Below, in pieces: positions 34,516 through 44,450 of a DNA stretch of 64,000 bases. This DNA is from Devosia sp. Leaf420. GTDB taxonomy: Bacteria; Pseudomonadota; Alphaproteobacteria; Rhizobiales; Devosiaceae. The stretch covers positions 187,221 to 251,220 of the forward strand of contig NZ_LMQU01000001.1 of NCBI RefSeq assembly GCF_001425445.1, read 5' to 3'. Under the pieces are notes generated by a model. The model saw only the letters and a program-made list of their open reading frames with translations, did no database searches and was not told the DNA's origin. A program made the position numbers and the translations under genes. Numbering within the stretch: position 1 is the first letter of the stretch; each line of letters opens with the position of its first letter.

Positions 34516-35388
34516 ATGCCCATGACCTTGCTACGCCCCTTCGCCCTTCTCGTTTCGCTCTGCGGATTAAGCAGCCCCGCCCTGGCTGCACCAGCGATCT
34601 GGAAGGTCAGCGACGCGGATAGTTCGGTCTGGCTTTTTGGTTCAATCCATCTCTTGCCGCCAGATACGGACTGGCGAACAGAGGAATTCGACAAGCTGGT
34701 CGACGCTGCAGACCGGGTTTATTTCGAGACGGATCTCGGACCGGCGGCGCAGGCCGAAATCATTGTCCTGACGGCGCAACGTGGGTTTTCAACCGACGCC
34801 AAGCTGTTGAGTGAAAAGATAGATTCCAAGCTGATGGGGAAAGTGCGCTCCATGGCGGACGCGGTGAATGTGCCGGTGGCGAGCTTGCTTGCCATGGAGC
34901 CTTGGATGGCGGCAACCATGCTCTCGACAGCGGTAATGACCGAAGCTGGATATGACCCGACTGTCGGTGTCGACTCAGTTATGTCTAGGGAAATTCCTAT
35001 TGAGCGCCAAGGGTTTCTGGAAACTGCGGTGGAGCAAATGGATGCTATTTCGGGCGGAACGCGAGACGAACATATCCAATTGCTGACGGCAACGATGACC
35101 GAGGGACTGGACGCCGTCTCGACGATCGACGCGATGAAAGATGCCTGGGTGGACGGCACACCGGAACTGGTTGGGGATATCTTTTTGGCGCAGCTCGGCT
35201 CGTACGGCGATGGCTTTACCAAGCGGCTGATTACGGACCGTAACACGAACTGGACCGGGCAGATTTCCGACATGCTGGCGCGGAACGAGCACGCGTTCCT
35301 CATCGTCGGCACGGGGCATCTCGTTGGTGAGGACAGCGTCATCACCATGCTCGAGAACGCCGGCTTTAGCAGCGAACGCGTGCAATAG
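34516..35388 (+). CDS. TraB/GumN-family secreted protein
   Basis: A 290-residue protein with an N-terminal signal peptide (about 1-24, ending ALAAP). The mature start IWKVSDADSSVWLFGSIHLLPPDTDW carries the TraB/GumN family's G-S-x-H motif, and NEHAFLIVGTGHLVGEDSVITML holds the second conserved GTGH block near the C-terminus. The family is thought to be metallo-hydrolase-like; its Tiki relatives are proteases and related proteins affect pheromone or exopolysaccharide traits, but the role of the bacterial single-domain form is unclear. CACGAGGAG gives a good ribosome site 6 bp before the ATG. It stands alone, behind a terminator. Confidence 0.88.
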   Translation: MPMTLLRPFALLVSLCGLSSPALAAPAIWKVSDADSSVWLFGSIHLLPPDTDWRTEEFDKLVDAADRVYFETDLGPAAQAEIIVLTAQRGFSTDAKLLSEKIDSKLMGKVRSMADAVNVPVASLLAMEPWMAATMLSTAVMTEAGYDPTVGVDSVMSREIPIERQGFLETAVEQMDAISGGTRDEHIQLLTATMTEGLDAVSTIDAMKDAWVDGTPELVGDIFLAQLGSYGDGFTKRLITDRNTNWTGQISDMLARNEHAFLIVGTGHLVGEDSVITMLENAGFSSERVQ

Positions 35389-35421
35389 GGCCGCCCGGTT
35401 TGAGCGGACAGCCCGAGAGCT

Positions 35422-36573
35422 TTAAACGTCGGAGAGACGGGTCCAGCGACTGTCGTTCTGGCTGGATTTCACCGAAGCAGTGATGAACTGCATGCCTTCG
35501 ACGCCATCGGCGAGCGAGGGCAAGAGATCTTCGTAAGCTGCGCCATCGCCACGGATAACGGCCGCGAACTGGCTATAGAGCGTGGCGAAGGCTTCCAGAT
35601 ACCCTTCAGGATGACCCGAGGGGATGCGGACATTCATCGAGGCTGCAGGTGGCAGCGAGATGGAACCGCCGCGAGTGAGCAACTGCTTGGGTTTGCCGAA
35701 TTCGGTGAACCACATGTAGTTCGGATTATCCTGGCGCCATTCAATGCCGGCCTTATCGCCATAGACCCGGAGCTGAAGGCCGTTTTCACAGCCGACGGCG
35801 ACCTGGCTGGCCCAGAGCATGCCTTTCGCCCCTCCCTCAAAGCGCAGCATGATGTGCACATTATCATCAAGCTGACGACCGGGGACAAATGCAGTCAAGT
35901 CCGCTGAAACAGCTTCGGTTTTGAGGCCAGTGACAAAGCGGGTGAGGTTATAGGCGTGTGTGCCGATATCGCCGATGGCGCCGCCTGCGCCGGAGCGGGC
36001 GGGGTCGGTGCGCCAGGAGGCCTGCTTGTTGTCGTCGGTCGTGGCTTCGGTCAACCAATCTTGCGGGTACTCGGCCTGCACAACGCGGATCTTGCCCAGG
36101 GCGCCAGATGCGATGAGTTCGCGGGCCTGACGGATCAGCGGATAGCCGGTGTAGTTATGGGTCAGCAGGAACTTCGCGCCGTTTTTCGGCTTAATTTCCA
36201 ACAGCTTACGGGCGTCTTCGATTGTGGCCGTGATCGGCTTGTCGCAAATGACGTGAATGCCAGCTTCGAGGAAGGCCTTGGCGGGGCCGAAGTGCATGTG
36301 GTTGGGTGTGACGATCGAAACCGCCTCGATACCGTCCGGGCGGGCGGCTTCGGCGCGGGCCATTTCTTCGTAAGAGGTGTAGATGCGATCTTCGGCGAGG
36401 CCGAGGTTTTTGCCGGATTCCTTAGCGACTTCGGGGCGCGAGGAGAGTGCGCCGGCGACCAGATCATAGTCGCCATCGAGGCGGGCGGCGATGCGGTGGA
36501 CGTAGCCGATGAAGGCTCCGGTGCCGCCGCCGACCATGCCGAGGCGGATGCGTTTTGCGCCGTTTTCAGCCAT
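35422..36573 (-). CDS. Gfo/Idh/MocA oxidoreductase (pair 2 of sugar locus)
   Basis: A 383-residue dehydrogenase. The Rossmann fold begins [18 protein letters not shown], the EKP-equivalent reads [10 protein letters not shown], and the substrate domain has [14 protein letters not shown] with the family's catalytic histidine. D in place of E in the E-K-P motif is common in this subgroup. Members act on sugars or inositols with a bound NAD(P). ATG 36573 has AGAAGAG about 10 bp upstream; a start at 36597 is less likely. It is the last gene of the minus-strand locus and follows its isomerase partner after 79 bp that contain an 11-bp-arm stem-loop. Confidence 0.88.
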   Translation of the reverse strand: MAENGAKRIRLGMVGGGTGAFIGYVHRIAARLDGDYDLVAGALSSRPEVAKESGKNLGLAEDRIYTSYEEMARAEAARPDGIEAVSIVTPNHMHFGPAKAFLEAGIHVICDKPITATIEDARKLLEIKPKNGAKFLLTHNYTGYPLIRQARELIASGALGKIRVVQAEYPQDWLTEATTDDNKQASWRTDPARSGAGGAIGDIGTHAYNLTRFVTGLKTEAVSADLTAFVPGRQLDDNVHIMLRFEGGAKGMLWASQVAVGCENGLQLRVYGDKAGIEWRQDNPNYMWFTEFGKPKQLLTRGGSISLPPAASMNVRIPSGHPEGYLEAFATLYSQFAAVIRGDGAAYEDLLPSLADGVEGMQFITASVKSSQNDSRWTRLSDV

Positions 36574-36612
36574 TTTTCGTGTCTCTTCTGTTAGCAACAG
36601 GTTAACATTGAG

Positions 36613-36642
36613 GCGCCGCTAACGCGAATAGGTTAGCGGCGC
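36613..36642 (-). promoter_or_regulatory. Stem-loop between isomerase and oxidoreductase
   Basis: GCGCCGCTAAC (36613-36623) and its exact complement (36632-36642) form 11-bp arms with an 8-nt loop, 11 bp behind the isomerase stop. No U-run follows on the minus strand. Probably an RNA-stabilising or attenuating element. Confidence 0.6.
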
Positions 36643-36652
36643 GGTGTTTGGC

Positions 36653-37711
36653 TTAGCTCAGGCCCAGCATCTTGCGGTTTGCAGCCTTATCGGTGCCGCC
36701 CGAAGCGAAATCATCGAAGGCGTGTTCGGTGACGCGGATGATGTAGCTCTTGATGAGCTCGGCGCCTTCGCGCGCACCATCTTCGGGGTGCTTGATGGCG
36801 CATTCCCATTCGAGGACGGCCCAACCCTGGAAATCGTTGGCGGCCATCTTGGCGAAGATCGCGGGGAAATCAACCTGGCCATCGCCGATCGAACGGAAGC
36901 GCCCTGCCCGGTCGATCCACGACTGGAAGCCGCCATAAACGCCCTGACGCCCCGTCGGATTGAACTCGGCATCCTTCACGTGGAAGGCCTTGATGCGATC
37001 CTTGTAGATGTCGATGTAGTCGAGATAATCGAGCTGCTGCAGCACGAAGTGGCTCGGATCATAGAGCAGATTGGCGCGCGGGTGGTTCTTCACGCGGTCG
37101 AGGAACATCTCGTACGAAATGCCGTCGTGCAGATCTTCGCCGGGGTGGATTTCGTAGCAGACGTCAACGCCGGCATCGTCGAAGGCGTTGAGGATCGGAG
37201 TCCAGCGGCGGGCGAGTTCGTCGAAGGCTTCTTCGACGAGACCGGCGGGACGCTGCGGCCAGGGATAGATATAGGGCCAAGCGAGCGAGCCGGAGAACGT
37301 CGCGTGCGCGTTAAGCCCGAGGTTCTTCGAGGCCTTGGCGGCGTTGAGCATGGTCTTGACGGCCCAATCCTGACGGGCCTTCGGGTTGCCATGGACCGAG
37401 GCCGGCGCGAAGCCGTCGAAGGCTGCGTCATAGGCGGGGTGAACGGCGACGAGCTGGCCCTGGAGGTGGGTCGAGAGTTCGGTGATCTCGAGGCCGTGGC
37501 TGTTTACGGTGCCCTTGATCTCGTCGGCATAGGTCTTGGATTCAGCGGCCTTTTCGAGATCGATGAAGCTTGAGACCCAGGTCGGGATCTGGACGCCCTT
37601 GTAGCCGAGGTCGGCGGCCCATTTGCAGATATTGTCGAGCGTATCGAAAGGGGCCTTATCGCCAGCGAACTGGGCGAGAAAGATTGCCGGGCCCTTGATG
37701 GTGGTGGCCAT
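36653..37711 (-). CDS. TIM-barrel sugar isomerase/epimerase (pair 2)
   Basis: A 352-residue member of the xylose-isomerase-like AP-endonuclease-2 fold. Metal-binding motifs are spread as expected: E in VCYEIHPGED, D/H in LYDPSHF (D-P-S-H-F), H in AFHVKDAEF, and WAVLEWECAIKHPEDGA near the end. Such proteins isomerise or epimerise sugars, or act as lyases on oxidised (3-keto) glycosides in pair with Gfo/Idh enzymes. It starts at ATG 37711, with AAGAGGAGAG upstream. It lies between the two Gfo/Idh genes and is most likely cotranscribed with both. At 352 residues it is about 100 longer than the paired isomerase at 39017-39766. Confidence 0.87.
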   Translation of the reverse strand: MATTIKGPAIFLAQFAGDKAPFDTLDNICKWAADLGYKGVQIPTWVSSFIDLEKAAESKTYADEIKGTVNSHGLEITELSTHLQGQLVAVHPAYDAAFDGFAPASVHGNPKARQDWAVKTMLNAAKASKNLGLNAHATFSGSLAWPYIYPWPQRPAGLVEEAFDELARRWTPILNAFDDAGVDVCYEIHPGEDLHDGISYEMFLDRVKNHPRANLLYDPSHFVLQQLDYLDYIDIYKDRIKAFHVKDAEFNPTGRQGVYGGFQSWIDRAGRFRSIGDGQVDFPAIFAKMAANDFQGWAVLEWECAIKHPEDGAREGAELIKSYIIRVTEHAFDDFASGGTDKAANRKMLGLS

Positions 37712-37765
37712 GAAGTCTCTCCTCTTGTGGCCCCTTATTGTGCATCAACGGGGCTCGTTAGACGC

Positions 37766-37814
37766 TGCGGCAGCGGTTGCCGCATGAAATGCGGGCGGCG
37801 ATTGCTCGCCGCCC
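37766..37814 (-). promoter_or_regulatory. Two stem-loops between the isomerase/oxidoreductase pairs
   Basis: In the 161-bp gap 37712-37872 two hairpins occur: TGCGGCA/TGCCGCA (37766-37772 and 37778-37784) and GGGCGGCG/CGCCGCCC (37793-37800 and 37807-37814, loop ATTGCT). Neither is followed by a U-run on the minus strand. They separate the first pair of catabolic genes from the second. Nothing else is seen in the gap. Confidence 0.55.
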
Positions 37815-37872
37815 TGACATGTTAGTTTGCAGTTTTGACCGGCATGTGGCGCCTGTCAATGAGGTACGCACA

Positions 37873-39015
37873 TCAAGCTTTGAGCAGAGCCCGGGCTTCT
37901 TCGATGCCCAGGGCGCGGGGGCGTTCGCAGGTGGTTTGGAGGGTGAGGACCTGGCCGGTTTCGCCGGCCTTGAGGAGGCCTGTCATCACTTCAACCACAT
38001 GGAGCGCGACGTCGAGGCCGCAGCGGGCGGTCTGGCCGGTCTCGTGCGAGATCATCATGTCGGCAAGGCCGGCACAGCGATAGTTGGCGCGCGGGATGGC
38101 CTTGTCGAGTTCCTGGTTCGGCTTGCCGAAAGGGTGATCCCAGGGCGTGACCGGGGTCCGCGTTCCGTCGATGCTGGCCGTGACCAGATCGCCGCCGAAG
38201 AAGTTCGGATCGGGCACGAAGATCGAACCTTCGGTGCCGTAGAGCTCGATATTGTGGTGGCCGTGAGCCGCCACGTCCCAGCTGGCGCCGATGGTGACGA
38301 TAGCGCCGTTGTGGAACTCGAGCACGCCGTGGATCGTGGTCGGGGTACCGACCTTGACGAAGGTGCCCTTATAGGGGCCCTCGGCTGTGACTTCGCGCTC
38401 GGTGCGGGCCATGTTGGTGAAGGCGGAGAGGCGCTTCACGGGGCCGAGCAGATGGACGAGGTCGGTGATGTAGTATGGGCCGAGATCGAGGATCGGGCCG
38501 CCGCCGGGCTGGAAGAAGAAGTCCGGGTTCGGGTGCCAATGTTCCATGCCACGGCTCATGACGTGGGTGGTGCCGCTCATGATCTTGCCGAGCTTGCCAC
38601 TGTCGATGATCTCGCGGGCCTGCTGATGCGCGCCACCGAGGAAGGTATCGGGGGCCGAACCAACCTTGAGACCGCGTTCGTCGGCAGCCTTCTTGAGGGC
38701 GAGGCCCTCTTCGACGCTGAGAACGAAGGGCTTTTCGGAATAGGCGTGCTTGCCGGCCGAGATGATGTCCGAAGACACCTTGTAGTGGGTCGCCGGGATC
38801 GTAAGGTTCACGATCACGTCGATTTCGCTGTTCTTCAGCAGCTCATCGGGCGTCTGGGCGGCGACGCCGAATTCATCGGCGCGCTTCTTGGCGGCTTCCG
38901 GGAGAATGTCAGCGACGGCACGCACTTCGAGGCCGTTAAAGAGCGGCGCAAGGCGCAGATAGGCGGCAGAGATGTTGCCGGCACCCATGATGCCGACGCC
39001 AAAGGTCTTTGCCAT
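37873..39015 (-). CDS. Gfo/Idh/MocA oxidoreductase (pair 1 of sugar locus)
   Basis: A 380-residue dehydrogenase with Rossmann start FGVGIMGAGNISAAYLR, the motif AYSEKPFVLS (E-K-P, about 93-102) and a substrate domain with GGGPILDLGPYYITDLVHLLGP. The histidine found in many paralogs at the GTH position is replaced by YY here (DLGPYY), as in a large subgroup of these enzymes. It probably oxidises a sugar taken up by the linked importer. The start is one base behind the stop of the isomerase gene upstream, so the pair is tightly coupled. Likely operon order: binding protein, permeases, ATPase, isomerase, this gene, isomerase, oxidoreductase. Confidence 0.88.
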   Translation of the reverse strand: MAKTFGVGIMGAGNISAAYLRLAPLFNGLEVRAVADILPEAAKKRADEFGVAAQTPDELLKNSEIDVIVNLTIPATHYKVSSDIISAGKHAYSEKPFVLSVEEGLALKKAADERGLKVGSAPDTFLGGAHQQAREIIDSGKLGKIMSGTTHVMSRGMEHWHPNPDFFFQPGGGPILDLGPYYITDLVHLLGPVKRLSAFTNMARTEREVTAEGPYKGTFVKVGTPTTIHGVLEFHNGAIVTIGASWDVAAHGHHNIELYGTEGSIFVPDPNFFGGDLVTASIDGTRTPVTPWDHPFGKPNQELDKAIPRANYRCAGLADMMISHETGQTARCGLDVALHVVEVMTGLLKAGETGQVLTLQTTCERPRALGIEEARALLKA

Positions 39016-39016
39016 T

Positions 39017-39766
39017 TTAGACTCCGTAGCTCTTCAGGGCGGCAGCAGCATTGCGGGCGAAGCGGATGGCATCGCTTGGCTTGTCATGCTCGGCAACGAA
39101 GTAGCGCGCCTTGGTCTTGGCCTTGATCTGGTTGATGTAGTTCGGCCAATCAAGCGTGCCGGTGCCGACGTCGGCCCAGCCATCTTCGTCGGTCTTTTCG
39201 CCGGCTGGCGCGATGTCCTTGACGTGGACCGCAGTGATGCGGCTACCAAGCTTGTCGATCCAGAACAGTGGATCTTCATTGGCGCGGATGACCCAGGCGA
39301 GATCCATTTCCCACTGGGTGTCCGGGGAGGCATCGAGGATCAGTTCCATCGGGGTCTTGCCATTGGCGTCCTTGGCGAATTCCCAATGGTGGTTATGGTA
39401 GCCAAAGCCCTTGCCGGCAGCCTTGAAGGCGGCAGCGATCTTGGCGAGCCCTTCGGCGAAATCCGCCCAATTCCCAGTGCCGTCACGATAGGCTTCGGAC
39501 GGGGGCGCGGGGCAGTAAACGGTCTGGATGCCGACCTGATCGACAATCTTAAGCGCAGCATCGGTGTCTTCGAGCTGGCCATAGCCCATGTGTGCCGTCG
39601 GCATGGTGAGGCCGGCGTTTTTGAGGCTCTGCGCGAGAGCGGCAGGATCGGCAAACTGGCCGCCCCAACCTTCGACCTGGGTATAGCCAAGGCCGGCGAG
39701 GGTCTTGAGGGTTTCGTCCAGCGACGCTTCGTTGCGTGCGCTATAGAGCTGGTAGGAGAAGTCCAT
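39017..39766 (-). CDS. TIM-barrel sugar isomerase/epimerase (pair 1)
   Basis: A 249-residue AP-endonuclease-2-fold protein. It opens MDFSYQLYSARNEASLDETLKTLAGLGYTQVEGWGG and contains GYHNHHWEF (metal histidines), MDLAWVIRANEDP, AVHVKDIAP and YFVAEHDKP, the pattern of sugar phosphate isomerase/epimerase proteins that bind a divalent metal with E, D and H residues. It could epimerise a keto-sugar or split an oxidised glycoside made by the neighbouring Gfo/Idh enzyme. The ATG at 39766 follows a weak purine site. It lies 158 bp behind the ATPase gene and 1 bp before the oxidoreductase gene. Confidence 0.87.
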   Translation of the reverse strand: MDFSYQLYSARNEASLDETLKTLAGLGYTQVEGWGGQFADPAALAQSLKNAGLTMPTAHMGYGQLEDTDAALKIVDQVGIQTVYCPAPPSEAYRDGTGNWADFAEGLAKIAAAFKAAGKGFGYHNHHWEFAKDANGKTPMELILDASPDTQWEMDLAWVIRANEDPLFWIDKLGSRITAVHVKDIAPAGEKTDEDGWADVGTGTLDWPNYINQIKAKTKARYFVAEHDKPSDAIRFARNAAAALKSYGV

Positions 39767-39896
39767 TATCGGCCTCGTCTTTTCGGTTGGATGCGGCTCC
39801 GCATGTCGATGGGGTACTCCCCGAAGCGGGTGCCTGTCGCACCGCTTCGTCAGATGCAGTGCCGCAAAAGTAAGGTGAGGATCGGGCAGACCCGAA

Positions 39897-39918
39897 GTGG
39901 CGCCCCGAAGGGCGCCAC
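39897..39918 (-). promoter_or_regulatory. Stem-loop behind the sugar ATPase gene
   Basis: GTGGCGCCC and GGGCGCCAC form 9-bp perfect arms with loop CGAA, 6 bp behind the ATPase stop (39925). A stable tetraloop hairpin without U-run on the minus strand; it separates the transporter genes from the catabolic genes. Confidence 0.65.
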
Positions 39919-39924
39919 GAAAGC

Positions 39925-41007
<1,083 letters not shown>

Positions 41008-41012
41008 TTCTT

Positions 41013-41948
41013 TTATCCCTTCACGGCGCCGGCGGCGACGCCGCGTACGAACAGCTTGCCGGACACAAAGTAGATGATCAGTGGCACGAGACCGGTCAGC
41101 ACGGTGGCAGCCATGTTGACGTTATATTCGGGCGTGCCCTGGGCCGAGTTGACGATGTTGTTGAGCTGAACTGTCATTGGGTAATTTTGCGGACCGGCAA
41201 AGACGACGCCGAAGAGGAAGTCGTTCCAGATACCGGTGATCTGCAGGATGAGCGCGACGACGAAAATCGGCAGCGACATGGGGAGCATGATCTCGAAGAA
41301 AATGCGCCAGAACCCTGCCCCATCGACACGCGCTGCCTTGAACAGTTCCTGCGGCAGCGAGGCGAAGTAGTTGCGGAACAGGAGCGTCAGGATCGGCATG
41401 CCGAAGATGGTGTGGATGACGATAACGGCCTGGAGCGAGCCGAAAATCCCCATGCCGCGCGTCAGCATCACCAGCGGATAGAGCATCACCTGATAGGGGA
41501 TGAACGAGCCGAAGATCAGGACGGCAAAGAAGATTTCCGAACCCTTGAAGCGCCAATTGACCAGGGCATAACCGTTTACCGCGGCGATGAAGATCGAGAC
41601 GATGGTCGAGGGGATGGTGATCTTGACCGAGTTCCAGAAGCCGGGGGAGAGACCATTACAGGTGAGACCCGTGCAGGCACTGGTCCAGGCCTTGACCCAG
41701 GCATCGAAGCTCGGCGCAGACGGCAGCGCGAAGATATTGCCGAAGCGGATTTCGGGCATGGTCTTGAGCGAGGTCACGACCATGACATAGAGCGGAAAGA
41801 GGAAGTAGAGCGCGAAGAAGATCAGGGTCGTGTAGATCATGATCTTCTTGGGCGTGAAGAACGGCTTGGGGCGCGGACCGCGTGGGTCCGTGGCCGCGTT
41901 GCCGCTAGTTGCCGGCGCGGAGCCGGTCATAGTCGCGGTCTGGCTCAT
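41013..41948 (-). CDS. Sugar ABC transporter permease (CUT1, MalG type)
   Basis: A 311-residue inner-membrane permease. A hydrophilic, proline- and glycine-rich N-terminal tail of about 35 residues precedes six spans, the first being IMIYTTLIFFALYFLFPLYVMVV. The EAA loop reads ELFKAARVDGAG with FFEIMLPMS behind it. It ends GVAAGAVKG, as in this family. ATG 41948 overlaps the preceding permease stop by 4 bp (ATGA) and has AAAGGGG upstream; a start at 41984 would lie deeper in that gene. A long loop with two cysteines (ACTGLTCNG, about residues 102-110) projects into the periplasm, as seen in glucose/mannose-type permeases. Confidence 0.92.
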   Translation of the reverse strand: MSQTATMTGSAPATSGNAATDPRGPRPKPFFTPKKIMIYTTLIFFALYFLFPLYVMVVTSLKTMPEIRFGNIFALPSAPSFDAWVKAWTSACTGLTCNGLSPGFWNSVKITIPSTIVSIFIAAVNGYALVNWRFKGSEIFFAVLIFGSFIPYQVMLYPLVMLTRGMGIFGSLQAVIVIHTIFGMPILTLLFRNYFASLPQELFKAARVDGAGFWRIFFEIMLPMSLPIFVVALILQITGIWNDFLFGVVFAGPQNYPMTVQLNNIVNSAQGTPEYNVNMAATVLTGLVPLIIYFVSGKLFVRGVAAGAVKG

Positions 41949-42883
41949 TTGCGCCCCTTTCCGCCAAATTCGAGATAGGCCCACGGAACCATGATGATCA
42001 TGACCGTGAGGAGCATCATGGTCGCGGCAGCGAGGCCCTGGCCGATATTGCCGCCCGAGAACATGTAATTGTAGACGTATTTGGCGGGCACTTCGGACGA
42101 GATGCCCGGGCCGCCATTGGTGAGCGCGACCACAAGGTCATAAAGACGGACGATGCCCGAGCCGATGAGCACCACGGCGGTGACGAGCACGCCGCGCATC
42201 ATGGGCAGAACCACCGAGATATAGGTGCGCCAGGTCGGGATGCCGTCGACGCGCGCGGCTTTCCAGATCTCTTCATCGACGCCGCGGAGACCGGCGAGCA
42301 TGAGCACCATACAGAAGCCGACGCCCTGCCATAGACCGGCAATGAGCAGCGCGAAGAGCACCATGCGCGGATTGGCGATCCAGTCGAAGGTGAAATTGGT
42401 CCAGCCCAGGTTCCGCATCGTGCCCTGAAGGCCCAGAGTCGGGTTCATGATCCACTGCCAGACAAGGCCGGTGACGATGAACGAAAGCGCGAAGGGATAG
42501 AGCATGATGGTGCGGAAGGCGCTTTCGAAGCGGATCTTCTGGTCCATCAAAACGGCGAGCAGAAAGCCGAGCCCGAGGGTCAGCACCAGCGACATGGCGC
42601 CGTACATCAAGAGATTGATGACCGAGACATTCCAGCGCGAGGTGGCGAACAGGCGCTCGTACTGATCGAAGCCGACAAACTTGCCCGTCGGCAGGAGTTT
42701 GGAGTTCGTGAACGAGTAATAGATCGTCCAGATGGTGCAGCCGATGAAGACGACGAGCACCGTCGCGACCATCGGGATTGCCGCGACCTTGGCGGACAGG
42801 TTGTGAAGGAAGAATTTTTTTAAGGCGCTAGGCCGACTGGAAGATCCAGCCGCCGGCGCGGATTGTACGGCAGTGTCCGCCAT
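41945..42883 (-). CDS. Sugar ABC transporter permease (CUT1, MalF type)
   Basis: A 312-residue inner-membrane permease with a short polar N-terminus and six spans beginning at VAAIPMVATVLVVFIGCTIWTIYYSF. The EAA loop is EIWKAARVDGIPTW followed by ISVVLPMM. The VDEEIWKAARVDG form is common in permeases of the glucose/mannose-type CUT1 importers. ATG 42883 (GGAGAG about 8 bp upstream) is chosen over 42925, which would include the RNA hairpin behind the binding-protein gene. It overlaps the second permease gene by 4 bp. Confidence 0.92.
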   Translation of the reverse strand: MADTAVQSAPAAGSSSRPSALKKFFLHNLSAKVAAIPMVATVLVVFIGCTIWTIYYSFTNSKLLPTGKFVGFDQYERLFATSRWNVSVINLLMYGAMSLVLTLGLGFLLAVLMDQKIRFESAFRTIMLYPFALSFIVTGLVWQWIMNPTLGLQGTMRNLGWTNFTFDWIANPRMVLFALLIAGLWQGVGFCMVLMLAGLRGVDEEIWKAARVDGIPTWRTYISVVLPMMRGVLVTAVVLIGSGIVRLYDLVVALTNGGPGISSEVPAKYVYNYMFSGGNIGQGLAAATMMLLTVMIIMVPWAYLEFGGKGRK

Positions 42884-42903
42884 CAGTGTCTCTCCATACG
42901 ACA

Positions 42904-42935
42904 GTGGTCGACCTTGTCGATTCAAGGCCGACCAC
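42904..42935 (-). promoter_or_regulatory. Stem-loop between binding-protein and permease genes
   Basis: GTGGTCGACCTTG (42904-42916) and CAAGGCCGACCAC (42923-42935) pair over 13 bp with one wobble and a 6-nt loop, 46 bp behind the binding-protein stop. No U-run, so it likely reduces rather than ends transcription into the permeases, or protects the upstream message. Confidence 0.7.
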
Positions 42936-42980
42936 CGCTTTTCAGTGATGAGAAGTTATTCTCACCGAAACGACCGACGC

Positions 42981-44222
42981 TTAGTCAGCGGACTCGATGA
43001 TCGAAGCATAGCGTTCGATGTAGTCGTCGACAGTGATGCTGTCGTCATCGAGGAACTCGGTGTTGAGGTCCGTCATCTGCTGCTGGGTGTCTGCGGAGAG
43101 AGCAAAGTCACCCGACGGCAGCAGACCGTTCTTGAGAAGGCCGAGAGCCTTCTGCATGCACGGATTGGCCTGCGACAGGTCGATATCCGTACGGATCGGC
43201 ATGGAGCCCTTCTTCAGGTTGAAGGCGAGCTGAGCTTCTGGCGAGATGATCGTGCGCGCAAGCTGGGCCTGAGCTTCGATGACAGCCGGATCGGTGCCTT
43301 CTGGAAGAACCGGGAAGTAGAACGAGTCGCCGCCGCCGGTCAGCTGAGTGCCGAGGCCGAGAGCCGGGAGACATTCATAGTCCTTGCCGGGAACGGCGCC
43401 AGCAACCTGAAGGTCGCCCTGGAGCCAGTCGCCGTGGATGTTGCCAGCCGCGGTGCCTTCGATGAGCTGCGTGCCGACGTCGCCGAAGGACGGAACCATG
43501 GTTTCAGGCGAAACGACCTTGCGCAGAGCGTCGAGAGCTTCGGCAACCTTGCGGAATTCCGGGCTGCGAACAGCTTCGGCATCCTTGTCGCGGTTGATCT
43601 TGAGAACGAGATCGGAACCACCAATGCCCGACATCAGAACGCCCGGGATACCCGAGAACGGCCAGCCAGTGGCAAGACCGAATGGCAGGATGCCGGCTTC
43701 CTGCAGAGCAGGCCAGGAGGCGACGTATTCGTTCCAATCCTTGGGGACCGGCTGACCGATCTTTTCATAGGCCTTGGTCGAGAGCCACAGCCAATCCCAC
43801 GAGTGGATATTGACGGGCAGGCAGTAGAGGCCGCCGTCGATCTTGCACGGCTCAAGAAGCGACTGGTCGACGTAGAACGAGTCGATGTTCATGTCGGCAA
43901 CGACATCGGTCAGGTCGCGGATCAGGCCAGCCTGGATGAGTTCTTCGGCATCGCGGCCGGTGTTCATCTGGGTGGCGCCCATCGGGTCGCCGCCGATGAT
44001 ACGGCTGATGATGACGGGGTTGGCACCGGTACCCGAGCCAGCGAGGGCCGAGTCGATCCACTTGTTGCCGGTTTCTTCTTCGAAGACGCGGGCAAATTCG
44101 GCCACGGCGGCCGCTTCACCAGCGGACGTCCACCAGTGGGTCACTTCGAGATCGGCTGCGTACGAAGACGTAGAGCCGAGCAGCGCGGTCGCCATCATGG
44201 CAACCACTGCAAATTTCTTCAT
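42981..44222 (-). CDS. Sugar ABC transporter solute-binding protein, glucose/mannose-like
   Basis: A 413-residue periplasmic receptor. Signal peptide MKKFAVVAMMATALLGSTSSYAA, then EVTHWWTSAGEAAAVAEFARVFEE, a start that resembles glucose/mannose-type CUT1 binding proteins (HWWTSGGE motif). Tryptophans in NIHSWDWLWLSTKAYE may stack on the sugar. GGGAGGAC is placed about 7 bp before ATG 44222; the open frame continues upstream to 44357, but that part contains the operators and is not coding. First gene of the locus, divergent from a LacI gene whose probable operators lie between them. Glucose, mannose or a related glycoside is the likely ligand, by resemblance only. Confidence 0.9.
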   Translation of the reverse strand: MKKFAVVAMMATALLGSTSSYAADLEVTHWWTSAGEAAAVAEFARVFEEETGNKWIDSALAGSGTGANPVIISRIIGGDPMGATQMNTGRDAEELIQAGLIRDLTDVVADMNIDSFYVDQSLLEPCKIDGGLYCLPVNIHSWDWLWLSTKAYEKIGQPVPKDWNEYVASWPALQEAGILPFGLATGWPFSGIPGVLMSGIGGSDLVLKINRDKDAEAVRSPEFRKVAEALDALRKVVSPETMVPSFGDVGTQLIEGTAAGNIHGDWLQGDLQVAGAVPGKDYECLPALGLGTQLTGGGDSFYFPVLPEGTDPAVIEAQAQLARTIISPEAQLAFNLKKGSMPIRTDIDLSQANPCMQKALGLLKNGLLPSGDFALSADTQQQMTDLNTEFLDDDSITVDDYIERYASIIESAD

Positions 44223-44317
44223 AGGAATGTCCTCCCAACGAACACGAGGAGCTGTGTGCCCCCATTCATGCCACCGGCCGGCGGATCCCCGTTCCTCCAG
44301 ACACCCGTTCGGCCGCA

Positions 44318-44366
44318 TGTAATCGATTGCATAAACCAAGTGAAATAGGTTGTGCAATCGATTTCA
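44318..44366. promoter_or_regulatory. Two LacI-type operators upstream of the sugar locus
   Basis: TGTAATCGATTGCA (44318-44331) and TGCAATCGATTTCA (44353-44366) are near-perfect CG-centred palindromes of the classic LacI-box shape, 35 bp apart centre to centre. They lie in the 228-bp gap between the binding-protein gene and the divergent LacI gene, so one repressor could control both directions. The remaining gap sequence shows no other clear signal. Confidence 0.8.
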
Positions 44367-44450
44367 TTAGTTTCATACACGTCTTGCAGACCTGTCAAGA
44401 TCGAATTAGACAGATTGCGACACTGACAGCGAGAGGGGGCGCTGCCAGCC

